From positions 1 through 5,875 of the forward strand of contig USOF01000094.1 of NCBI GenBank assembly GCA_900556285.1: a DNA stretch of 5,875 bases, written 5' to 3'. Made by a program: the position numbers and the translations under genes. Under the pieces are notes generated by a model. It was not told the origin of the DNA and made no database searches. It saw nothing but the letters and a program-made list of their open reading frames with translations. Origin of the DNA: an uncultured Collinsella sp. Its GTDB lineage: Bacteria > Actinomycetota > Coriobacteriia > Coriobacteriales > Coriobacteriaceae. The stretch's first letter is position 1, and the number at the start of each line of letters is the position of its first letter. Below are positions 1-5,610 of this stretch, piece by piece.

Positions 1-566
1 GCCTCGTCCTCGTCCATATCACAGGCCGCATCGTCCTCCTCGAAGCACTGGCGCAGCTCCTTTTGCTCGCGGATGCGATTCAGCGCGCTGGCGCACACTA
101 CGGCCAATAAGCGATAGCGCTCGCACGGGTCCCATTCACCGCCAAGCCATACCCGGTAGCCCAGAATGACGCTCGCAGGCTCCTCGTTGAGCAGGAACAG
201 TTCCCACGGGTACACTTCAGCACACGCGTCCTCCCCTGACTTTTGCGCGCCACTGCGTGTAAAGGCGCACGGTTCTACGTCGTAATAGTCAAAACCGTGG
301 CCCGCATCGCGACGATTGATGACGTGCTTGGGCAACAGGACAATCTTGTCGCTGGGCTCGGGGTCGATCTTGCGCAGCTTTTTGACCTTGCGGCGGACGC
401 GCTTTAGGTTGCGCTCGCTATCGACACGGCCACGGTCGTCCGGCTTGCCGCCGTACCGCAGGGCAACCTCGCGTGCCAGGATCTTTGTGTCCGCAGCGCA
501 CAGCAGGTCGCTCACGGTGGGCAGATCTTCCCACTCAATACCGTCGACATCCCAAATCCTGCTCAT
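1..566 (-). CDS. Hypothetical protein, 3' end beyond the window
   Basis: An open minus-strand frame begins with ATG at 564-566 and runs off the left edge without a stop, so only the first 188 residues are visible. The start is supported by an AAAGAGG ribosome binding site at 573-579, 6 nt upstream. The visible protein is soluble with no signal peptide or membrane segment. It starts MSRIWDVDGIEWEDLP, has a very basic helix near residues 53-66 (RNLKRVRRKVKKLRK), then a middle part containing YYDVEP and YPWELFLL, and a strongly acidic stretch at the right end of the visible part (EEDD, DMDEDE). The middle part faintly recalls small uncharacterised families with a 'PWEEWL'-like motif (DUF6557-type), but this is too weak to name it. 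It lies 74 nt after the ClpP-like gene on the same strand, so it is probably the next gene of the same transcription unit. Function is unknown. Confidence 0.75.
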   Translation of the reverse strand, partial: MSRIWDVDGIEWEDLPTVSDLLCAADTKILAREVALRYGGKPDDRGRVDSERNLKRVRRKVKKLRKIDPEPSDKIVLLPKHVINRRDAGHGFDYYDVEPCAFTRSGAQKSGEDACAEVYPWELFLLNEEPASVILGYRVWLGGEWDPCERYRLLAVVCASALNRIREQKELRQCFEEDDAACDMDEDE

Positions 567-640
567 GTTCAACCTCTTTCTGGCTGTAAAACTACGTACT
601 TGTTCGCCCTGCTCAACGCACCTGCAAGGCATGCGCCCCG

Positions 641-1243
641 CTAGAGCGCCTTCTTGCTGGGAGCAATCACCTCATCAACCAACCCCAGCTCCAGGGCGCG
701 CTTGGCGTTGCACCAGCAATCGCGCTCGGTGAGCTCGTGGAACTCCCGGGCGCTCAGATTGCCGTGCTCGGCCAGCAACTCGTCCAGCTCGGCGCGCATG
801 GTCGCCGTGTGCTGTGCCGCGATCTCGATATCGGTCTGCTGCGCCATCCCCGTGCCACCCATCAGCTGGTGGATGAGCACCTGCGTGTGGCGGTACACCT
901 GGCGGTGGTCGCCGCAGGCCAGGATCACCGCGGCCATCGAGGCCACAACGCCCTCGCCTACCGTGATCACGGGGCAATCGAGCGATTGCATGGTGTCGAT
1001 GAGCGCCAGCCCCGCCGTAACGCTGCCGCCCGGGCTGTTGATGATGAGGGTGATGGGCTCGGTCGCACTTTGATGTTCCAGCACCAGCATGGACTTAATA
1101 AGGCCGTTGCAGGTCTCATCGTTGACCTCGCCCTCCAGCAACAGCACACGGCTGTTGAGCAGCTCGCTTGCCATATCGACGGCGGCAACGCGGCCGTCCT
1201 TGGACTTCTTGATGATGCTGGGCTCACGGTACATAACGGGCAT
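641..1243 (-). CDS. ClpP-family serine peptidase (Clp proteolytic subunit paralogue)
   Basis: This 200-aa protein is a full-length member of peptidase family S14. ClpP subunits assemble into double heptameric rings that degrade proteins fed by a Clp/Hsp100 unfoldase in the cytoplasm. Recognisable parts are the INSPGGSV oxyanion segment (residues 68-75), nucleophile Ser102 in VVASMAA, His125 in LIHQLMGG, the handle motif QQTDIEI (135-141), and Asp175 in TERDCWC, followed by ALELGLVDEVI. The catalytic triad is therefore complete. Oddities are a Ser-His spacing of 23 residues against 25 in E. coli ClpP, unusual cysteines (Cys110, Cys176, Cys178), and no long propeptide. The start at 1243 is chosen for an AGAAAGG ribosome binding site at 1251-1257, 7 nt upstream. 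It sits 116 nt downstream of the coupling ATPase gene on the same strand, with a terminator-like hairpin between. No Clp ATPase is in the window. It is probably an accessory paralogue rather than the housekeeping clpP, which is inferred from context and divergence. Confidence 0.9.
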   Translation of the reverse strand: MPVMYREPSIIKKSKDGRVAAVDMASELLNSRVLLLEGEVNDETCNGLIKSMLVLEHQSATEPITLIINSPGGSVTAGLALIDTMQSLDCPVITVGEGVVASMAAVILACGDHRQVYRHTQVLIHQLMGGTGMAQQTDIEIAAQHTATMRAELDELLAEHGNLSAREFHELTERDCWCNAKRALELGLVDEVIAPSKKAL

Positions 1244-1278
1244 GGTAATTCCTTTCTAAATGGAATCGGTAAGGAAGC

Positions 1279-1321
1279 AAAAAACTGAACCGCACGGCTT
1301 ACGACTAACGGAAGCCGTGCG
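1279..1321 (-). terminator. Hairpin plus T-run after the coupling ATPase gene
   Basis: Read on the minus strand, a perfect 10-bp stem (arms 1312-1321 and 1291-1300, CGCACGGCTT) encloses an 11-nt loop. It is followed after 6 nt by six T residues (1284-1279). It starts 38 nt after the stop of the VirD4-like gene. The GC-rich stem and T-run fit an intrinsic terminator, but the gap between them may make it leaky. No convincing promoter is visible between it and the ClpP-like gene, so read-through could supply that gene. Confidence 0.7.
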
Positions 1322-1359
1322 ACAAAACATGCAAGATGGGATACACAAAGCTGCAGGGA

Positions 1360-2844
1360 CTAATCCCTCAGCCACTTGGCGGCATTGGGATGGTCGTCGC
1401 AAAAGTACTTCTTGGCGCGGAAGGGACGCATGCCGGTCACCTTGACCAGGCAATCGGTGCGAGGCATAAGCCCAACCTCGCCTGGGGTCATCACGCAACC
1501 GCGCACATCTACGGCAGTGCGCTCGGCGCCCACGTACTTGGTGCCCAAAACCGACTCGCCACACAGTTCGCTTATGTAGTTCTGCGTCGCGATGTTGCTG
1601 CCGCCACCCATATAGACCAAGCTATCGCAGTTATCGAGGATGGTAAGCGCCGTTGATTTGCCGTACACGACATCGAGCTGGCTCAGCGATTGCGCACACA
1701 TCAAAAAGCTAATGCCGCGACTGCGCACGGTCGCAATGCTGCGCTCAAAATCGGGGATGCGTCCCACATTGGGAAACTCATCGAGCACAAACTGCACGCG
1801 ACGCTGCAAATGGCCGCTGGGGCTGGCATCGGCACGGCGCTGGGCAAGGTTAAACAGCTGCTTAAGGGCAACGTTCGCAAGCCATGCATTAGCCGAATCG
1901 TTGTCGCTCACTTTAAGATCGATCACGCGCTTGCCCTCGTCAATACGATCAAGACGCATCTCGTCATTCTCAAAAACGCGCATGAGCTGAGGCGTCTTAA
2001 GCCGCGAGATAGTTGCATTGAGCGTGATCAGAATACTCTTAAGCGTCCTATCTGCCGCACCTCGAAAATCGCGATACTGCTCAACGCCATACAGATCAGC
2101 GTTCTCCGCACCATACTTATCGAGAAACTCCCTGGACTCTACCTCTTCTACAAGGTAGTCCAACGGGAATCGCCCCTCACCATCTCCCGTAACCTTGATG
2201 AGCGCAGCCAGTTTAAAGACGTTGTTCATCTTAAGGTAGCGGCGCGGAGCCTCAGGATCCCCGCCTGGCGCAAATGTGCCAGCAAGGCACTCCAGCAGGA
2301 ACAGGATTCCAACAATCGCTCGAAGCAGCAGGTCGTTCGCGTTGTCCCAAAACGGGTCGTTCCTAAAGCTGCGCCTGTCAGGATCGACCCCCTCCATGAT
2401 TGCCGCCACCGTGGTGGGGATATCCTCGACATCCATCACGTAGCGCAGGGGATCGTACCCGGACGACTGCTCGGGATTGATGGTGTCGAGAACCGTTACC
2501 TCGTAGCCGTCCTCTTCAAAGCCTTTTCCCGTGCGGCGCAGTAACTCGCCCTTGGTGTCTGTGACCACATAGCAGCACTCGTGGTGGTTGAGCAGGTTGG
2601 GCAAAACGAAACTCGCTGTTTTGCCGCTACCAGTACCGCCAAAGGCAAAAACATTGTTGGACACGCTTGTCTCCCAGTGCTTGTCGCCCTCGTAGAAAGC
2701 CACCGTGGCACCTTGCGCCAAGATCACATCGCGCTGCTCATCGCCGGATGACAGCGCCTGCATTTCCTCCTTGGTCGCCCACTTCTTGGTTTGGTACTCC
2801 GTTTGCTGCGCGGCCTCGTAGCCGTACATCTTAATGACCGACAT
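1360..2844 (-). CDS. VirD4/TraG-type conjugative coupling ATPase lacking a membrane anchor
   Basis: This 494-aa protein belongs to the VirD4/TraG/TraD coupling ATPases, which bring relaxase-DNA complexes to a type IV secretion channel at the inner membrane. Walker A is GGTGSGKT at residues 69-76, and Walker B is FVLDEF at 352-357 with Asp355-Glu356. The family block R-x-RGISFLMCAQSLSQLD...YG lies at 374-395. The segment around FWDNANDLLLRAIVGIL (165-181) matches the start of the all-alpha domain. The C-terminal part (TDCLVKVTGMRPFRAKKYFCDD) is also typical. Usual family members begin with two or more transmembrane helices and are often 550-700 aa. Here only about 65 mostly polar residues precede Walker A, so the membrane domain is missing. 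The start at 2844 is favoured over an in-frame ATG at 2931 because of its ribosome binding site and because the longer form would overlap the preceding gene. It begins 38 nt after that gene. No relaxase or VirB4 is visible, so the element type is open. Confidence 0.93.
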   Translation of the reverse strand: MSVIKMYGYEAAQQTEYQTKKWATKEEMQALSSGDEQRDVILAQGATVAFYEGDKHWETSVSNNVFAFGGTGSGKTASFVLPNLLNHHECCYVVTDTKGELLRRTGKGFEEDGYEVTVLDTINPEQSSGYDPLRYVMDVEDIPTTVAAIMEGVDPDRRSFRNDPFWDNANDLLLRAIVGILFLLECLAGTFAPGGDPEAPRRYLKMNNVFKLAALIKVTGDGEGRFPLDYLVEEVESREFLDKYGAENADLYGVEQYRDFRGAADRTLKSILITLNATISRLKTPQLMRVFENDEMRLDRIDEGKRVIDLKVSDNDSANAWLANVALKQLFNLAQRRADASPSGHLQRRVQFVLDEFPNVGRIPDFERSIATVRSRGISFLMCAQSLSQLDVVYGKSTALTILDNCDSLVYMGGGSNIATQNYISELCGESVLGTKYVGAERTAVDVRGCVMTPGEVGLMPRTDCLVKVTGMRPFRAKKYFCDDHPNAAKWLRD

Positions 2845-2851
2845 GGCACGG

Positions 2852-2860
2852 CCCCTTTCT
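2852..2860 (-). promoter_or_regulatory. Ribosome binding site deciding the start of the coupling ATPase
   Basis: Read on the minus strand this is AGAAAGGGG, 7 nt before the ATG at 2842-2844. The longer in-frame ATG at 2931 lies inside the end of the upstream gene, and the extra 29 residues it would add (with a run of arginines) look unlike family N-termini. The 494-aa form is therefore preferred. Confidence 0.75.
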
Positions 2861-2882
2861 TGTCGATAGTTCTGCGTGATTG

Positions 2883-3800
2883 CTAGGAAATACGGTCGAC
2901 GTCTGCGCCCTCCTTGGGGCTCGTCGCACACGGCAACTTGACCGCACCGTCAATCAGACGCTCCGTTTGCGCCACATAGCTCTCGCGTGCCGCGATTGAG
3001 GCTGACCCGTCGCGCAGGTACGCAAGCAATGCATCAATCATCAGCTTGTCGAGCAGGTCATACTCTTTGGCCTGAGCGAAGTTGAGGGTGTAGCGGTCCT
3101 GGAGCTCCCGTACCTTAGTTGCCAAATCGATTTCCATCTTTTCCTCCATGCAATAAAAGTTCTCCCGATTGTCCGAAAGCGCCTCAAACGGGCGTTTGAC
3201 GCATAGCTCAAAGTTGAAACGCGGACTGGTATCGAAGACGCGTCTCTGCACCTTGAGATAGCGCTTATAAAACATGACGGCATCGTCCTCGTCCGCCGTA
3301 AAACCGCGCGACCCATCGCGACGCACGTGGTCGCAGGGTCTTTTGTAGTCGATGCTTCGCACAAAGCGAGACAGAATATATCCACCTTGTTCGGACGAGT
3401 ACTTCATACCTGTCGTAACCTGCTCGAACATGCGCACGCCGCTCGACTTAAAGCGCGGATTGCTTCCGTGCTCAAACATGCCAATTAAGATGGCCATGCA
3501 GTGCACACAGTTATCGCGCTGGGGAAAATACAGCGACAACAAAGCGAGTGACGCTGCGGCCAAAAGCTCGCGGGCCTCGTGCACATCGTCTCGATACTGC
3601 TCGGGCACCAGCCCGGGAATATCGGGCGAATGCTTTTCCAGCACGCCAACGAGTGCCTTAGCCAAGCGCTCGGTATCCTGCTCGCCGCAGTACGGATACG
3701 GAAACGGCATCTCTGCCTTCCCGTTCTTTTTGCACATGCCGCGGAGATCTTCATCGATCGCGTTGAGGAACACCTCATAAATACTGTCTTCATTCTTCAT
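2883..3800 (-). CDS. Hypothetical protein, first gene of the coupling ATPase cluster
   Basis: I do not recognise this 305-aa protein. It starts at 3800 after a good GGAAGAGG ribosome binding site about 5 nt upstream, and ends 38 nt before the VirD4-like gene, so the two are very likely co-transcribed. It has no signal peptide and no clear membrane helix. Residues 78-92 and 101-109 are short hydrophobic stretches flanking a CVHC pair (Cys98, Cys101), which with other cysteines (Cys23, Cys38) could bind a metal, though no canonical zinc finger is complete. The middle (residues 140-200) is rich in charged and aromatic residues, including YILSRFVRSIDYKRPCDHVR. The C-terminal part (220-286) looks helical. 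The position suggests an accessory factor for the coupling ATPase or transfer machinery, or a cargo or regulator. This rests on neighbourhood only. Confidence 0.85.
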   Translation of the reverse strand: MKNEDSIYEVFLNAIDEDLRGMCKKNGKAEMPFPYPYCGEQDTERLAKALVGVLEKHSPDIPGLVPEQYRDDVHEARELLAAASLALLSLYFPQRDNCVHCMAILIGMFEHGSNPRFKSSGVRMFEQVTTGMKYSSEQGGYILSRFVRSIDYKRPCDHVRRDGSRGFTADEDDAVMFYKRYLKVQRRVFDTSPRFNFELCVKRPFEALSDNRENFYCMEEKMEIDLATKVRELQDRYTLNFAQAKEYDLLDKLMIDALLAYLRDGSASIAARESYVAQTERLIDGAVKLPCATSPKEGADVDRIS

Positions 3801-3845
3801 GAATGCCTCTTCCTGTCCGGTTGCGAATGTTTGTCGGTAAGTCTG

Positions 3846-3860
3846 TTCTAGGTTTTAGAA
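3846..3860. repeat. Short inverted repeat upstream of the 305-aa gene
   Basis: TTCTA at 3846-3850 and TAGAA at 3856-3860 form a 5-bp inverted repeat with a 5-nt spacer, about 46 nt before the start codon of the minus-strand gene. It has operator-like geometry but is short enough to arise by chance. Confidence 0.2.
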
Positions 3861-3920
3861 TGGTCTGAGGTATGGACGATGACAATCGACCTAACCTGCA
3901 GCTTCGTTAGTGAAATCACC

Positions 3921-3972
3921 CTGCTTGATAGCGCAGTTTACCTAAAAGCTGCGTAGCGATTGCATCAAGCAG
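3921..3972. repeat. Nested inverted repeat in the divergent intergenic region
   Basis: CTGCTTGAT at 3921-3929 is perfectly repeated in inverted orientation at 3964-3972 (34-nt spacer). Inside it CGCAG (3932-3936) pairs with CTGCG (3949-3953) around a 12-nt loop. Read on the minus strand it would form a branched or interrupted hairpin in the 5' leader of the 305-aa gene. Alternatives are a pair of protein-binding half-sites between the divergent promoters, or a terminator-like structure. It is not followed by a strong T-run on either strand (plus-strand TTTGTATT only). Confidence 0.55.
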
Positions 3973-4002
3973 TTTGTATTGAGTTGGTTTTGGATTACTT
4001 CG

Positions 4003-4031
4003 AGGATAGCACAGTACTCTGTTCTCGTCAT
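4003..4031 (-). promoter_or_regulatory. Candidate promoter for the leftward gene cluster
   Basis: Read on the minus strand, ATGACG (4031-4026, four matches to TTGACA) is separated by 17 nt from TATCCT (4008-4003, four matches to TATAAT). TATCCT is preceded by TGC, giving an extended -10. Transcription from here would give a leader of about 190-200 nt carrying the nested inverted repeat. It abuts the rightward promoter, so the two could be controlled together. This is a pattern match only. Confidence 0.35.
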
Positions 4032-4037
4032 TAGAAA

Positions 4038-4065
4038 TTTTCAATATTTTCTGCTAATATATAAC
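4038..4065 (+). promoter_or_regulatory. Candidate promoter for the methylase-remnant/specificity gene
   Basis: TTTTCA (4038-4043) is followed after 16 nt by TATAAC (4060-4065, five of six matches to TATAAT). An overlapping alternative is TAATAT at 4055-4060 with an extended TG at 4052-4053 and TTAGAA at 4031-4036. The region is strikingly AT-rich compared with its surroundings. The leader would be about 20-25 nt and contain the ribosome binding site AAAGGG (4077-4082), 8 nt before the ATG at 4091. Confidence 0.5.
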
Positions 4066-4090
4066 CCACTAAGAAGAAAGGGCTCTATAC

Positions 4091-5527
4091 ATGCGTGAAA
4101 CAACATCATTGCCACGTCTCACCGCCGCCGCCCTCTCACGCGCGCTTAATCTGGAGCAGGGCAGCCGTCTACTCACCGTCCGTCTGCCTGGCGTCATCGA
4201 CTGTAAGGCGCTTCGTGAATGTTTCAGCCTGAACAGCAACGGCGTACCCGATATTTGCGAGCTTGAACCCGGCAGGCAGGGCGCGGGCAATGGCGATGCG
4301 GCTCCGGTGTTTATCGACGCATCGGGGTATTACCGTACGGGCAAACACGACATCGAAAAAGAATGTATCGGCTTGATCGATTACTTAGAGCCCGGCTACC
4401 TCGATTTCTGTGACTGGGGTCCCTTTATTTGGTGTCTGTATGCGCTCGCCCTTTCGAATCGCACTCGCGCAGCCGTAGTGCTGCCCGCCGACCTACTCGA
4501 TAAAGCCGAGCAGGCGCGCACGATTCTGATACGCGAAGGACTCATCGAGAGCGTCGTGTATTTGCCGCTTTCTGAACCCAGGCCCTACATGACAAGCGCG
4601 CTTCTCATATTGTCTTCAGGAAATCGCAGCGTTGCATTTCGCAGCGCAATCGAATCCGGGCCGCGTTTTCGATATGTGTCAGAAACATCGTATTACTCTG
4701 ATATCACCTTTGCTATCTCCCCCGACTGGGCCCGCATTGATACCAATACGCCCAGATCAACGCCTATCGAAACGTCCACTTTTGCCACGCGTGAATTGCT
4801 GCTGCATCGCGCAGCCCTCTCAAAAGGCAAAATCAGCCTTATCAGCCTCACCCGAAACTACAGGGCTACGCTCGGTGACGCTTTTACGCGAGTAGCTCCA
4901 TTTATGCCCCGCGAGAGCACCACATCAAACGACATTGATGCAATCGAGGTACGCCGCATCTCATCTCAGGATTTTCAAGACGGCAACCTTCTACCCGCAG
5001 ATGCTGTAGAGAGTGCAAATGGCTCGGATTCCAAAATCGTAAAGGTGAACCCCAGCGTTCTCGGTCGATATGAGCTCCGCGCTGGAGATATCGTCATGCC
5101 ACGCATGCTGGGTCGCTACGGCGCGTCCAACCTGCTCGTCGTCAGCGCCGATGATGCGAAGCAACACCTGGTTGCTTCGCATAACACCACCGTCATTCGC
5201 CCGTCGTTCCAAACGATGACCGAAGAGGAGCGCGTGGTGTTTTCGGAGATAATCGTTGGATACCTTACAGAAGGCCATGGAGCGCAGCTGATTCAAGCAT
5301 TAACCGAAGCAGCCAGCATCCGCGCCATCCGCCCTAACGACCTGTTCGAGATCGAAGTCCCGCCAGCGCTCGACCCGCGCACGCGCGAGTACAGCGAATC
5401 CATCAATCGCTTCGCCGAGGTCGTAGACGCAAAGAAACAAGCCGAGGCTGCCGTCGCCCAAGCCCAGCGCAACCTCGAAGTCGCAAAAAAGACCATCACC
5501 GAAGTGCTCGACCAAATCTGCGAGTAG
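4091..5527 (+). CDS. HsdM-remnant fused to a single HsdS-like specificity domain
   Basis: This 478-aa protein combines two type I restriction-modification parts. Residues about 100-215 match the late part of HsdM-type N6-adenine methylases: a helix before AAVVLPADLLDKAEQ (127-141), then ILIREGLIESVVYLP (145-159) and TSALLILSSGN (168-178). The SAM-binding (DPACGSG-like) and catalytic NPPY/F motifs that should precede this are not visible, and the N-terminal 100 residues are short and divergent. Residues about 246-430 resemble one HsdS target-recognition domain, with YELRAGDIVMPRMLGRYG (327-344), SHNTTVIRPSF (363-373) and FEIEVPPALDP (419-429). An alanine/lysine-rich, probably coiled-coil helix follows (433-478). 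Its own promoter and ribosome binding site suggest it is an intended gene, not a random 5' truncation. No HsdR or intact HsdM is nearby. It may bind DNA without methylating it, partner a distant HsdM, or be a decayed relic. The fold assignment is fairly firm and the role is unknown. Confidence 0.82.
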   Translation: MRETTSLPRLTAAALSRALNLEQGSRLLTVRLPGVIDCKALRECFSLNSNGVPDICELEPGRQGAGNGDAAPVFIDASGYYRTGKHDIEKECIGLIDYLEPGYLDFCDWGPFIWCLYALALSNRTRAAVVLPADLLDKAEQARTILIREGLIESVVYLPLSEPRPYMTSALLILSSGNRSVAFRSAIESGPRFRYVSETSYYSDITFAISPDWARIDTNTPRSTPIETSTFATRELLLHRAALSKGKISLISLTRNYRATLGDAFTRVAPFMPRESTTSNDIDAIEVRRISSQDFQDGNLLPADAVESANGSDSKIVKVNPSVLGRYELRAGDIVMPRMLGRYGASNLLVVSADDAKQHLVASHNTTVIRPSFQTMTEEERVVFSEIIVGYLTEGHGAQLIQALTEAASIRAIRPNDLFEIEVPPALDPRTREYSESINRFAEVVDAKKQAEAAVAQAQRNLEVAKKTITEVLDQICE

Positions 5528-5550
5528 CACATAGTCAGCGGCAACACCCC

Positions 5551-5585
5551 AACCCGGCGACAGGACCAGCTCCTGCCGCCGGGTT
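5551..5585. terminator. Strong hairpin between convergent genes, likely bidirectional terminator
   Basis: AACCCGGCG at 5551-5559 pairs perfectly with CGCCGGGTT at 5577-5585. After one A-C mismatch the stem continues with CAGGA (5561-5565) and TCCTG (5571-5575) around the 5-nt loop CCAGC. It lies 23 nt after the stop of the plus-strand gene and 25 nt past the stop of the convergent minus-strand gene. There is no T-run on either side, as is common for such structures in GC-rich actinobacteria, so efficiency is uncertain. Confidence 0.7.
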
Positions 5586-5610
5586 AACTATCCCATGTCC
5601 TCGTTTCGCG

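Noticed and set aside
567..640. Separate promoter for the left-edge gene
   Set aside because: Only weak matches (TTGAGC with a poor -10) are present. Transcription from the upstream genes is the simpler reading.
316..732. Plus-strand open frame of 138 codons
   Set aside because: It overlaps antisense with two better supported minus-strand genes and spans the gap between them. Its arginine/serine-rich composition is typical of a shadow frame.
737..1288. Plus-strand open frame of 183 codons
   Set aside because: It is the antisense shadow of the ClpP-like gene, low in complexity and without family features.
1690..2544. Plus-strand open frame of 284 codons
   Set aside because: It lies antisense inside the VirD4-like gene, whose motifs are unmistakable. 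The translation has no domain sense and no ribosome binding site.
2845..2931. N-terminal extension of the coupling ATPase from an ATG at 2931
   Set aside because: It would overlap the end of the upstream gene, adds an arginine-rich tract unlike the family, and is less well placed than the ATG at 2844 with its AGAAAGGGG site.
3855..3885. Promoter with TTGTCA (minus strand, 3885-3880) close to the 305-aa gene
   Set aside because: The -35 match is good, but no acceptable -10 lies 16-18 nt downstream. The best TCTAAA is about 20 nt away.
3872..3910. Plus-strand 12-codon micro-ORF (starts MDDDNRPN)
   Set aside because: The purine-rich TGAGG is almost adjacent to the ATG, there is no promoter in the right place, and the length is within chance.
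3801..4090. tRNA, attachment site or CRISPR array in the intergenic region
   Set aside because: I see no cloverleaf, no regularly spaced repeats and no direct-repeat pair that would mark an integration boundary.
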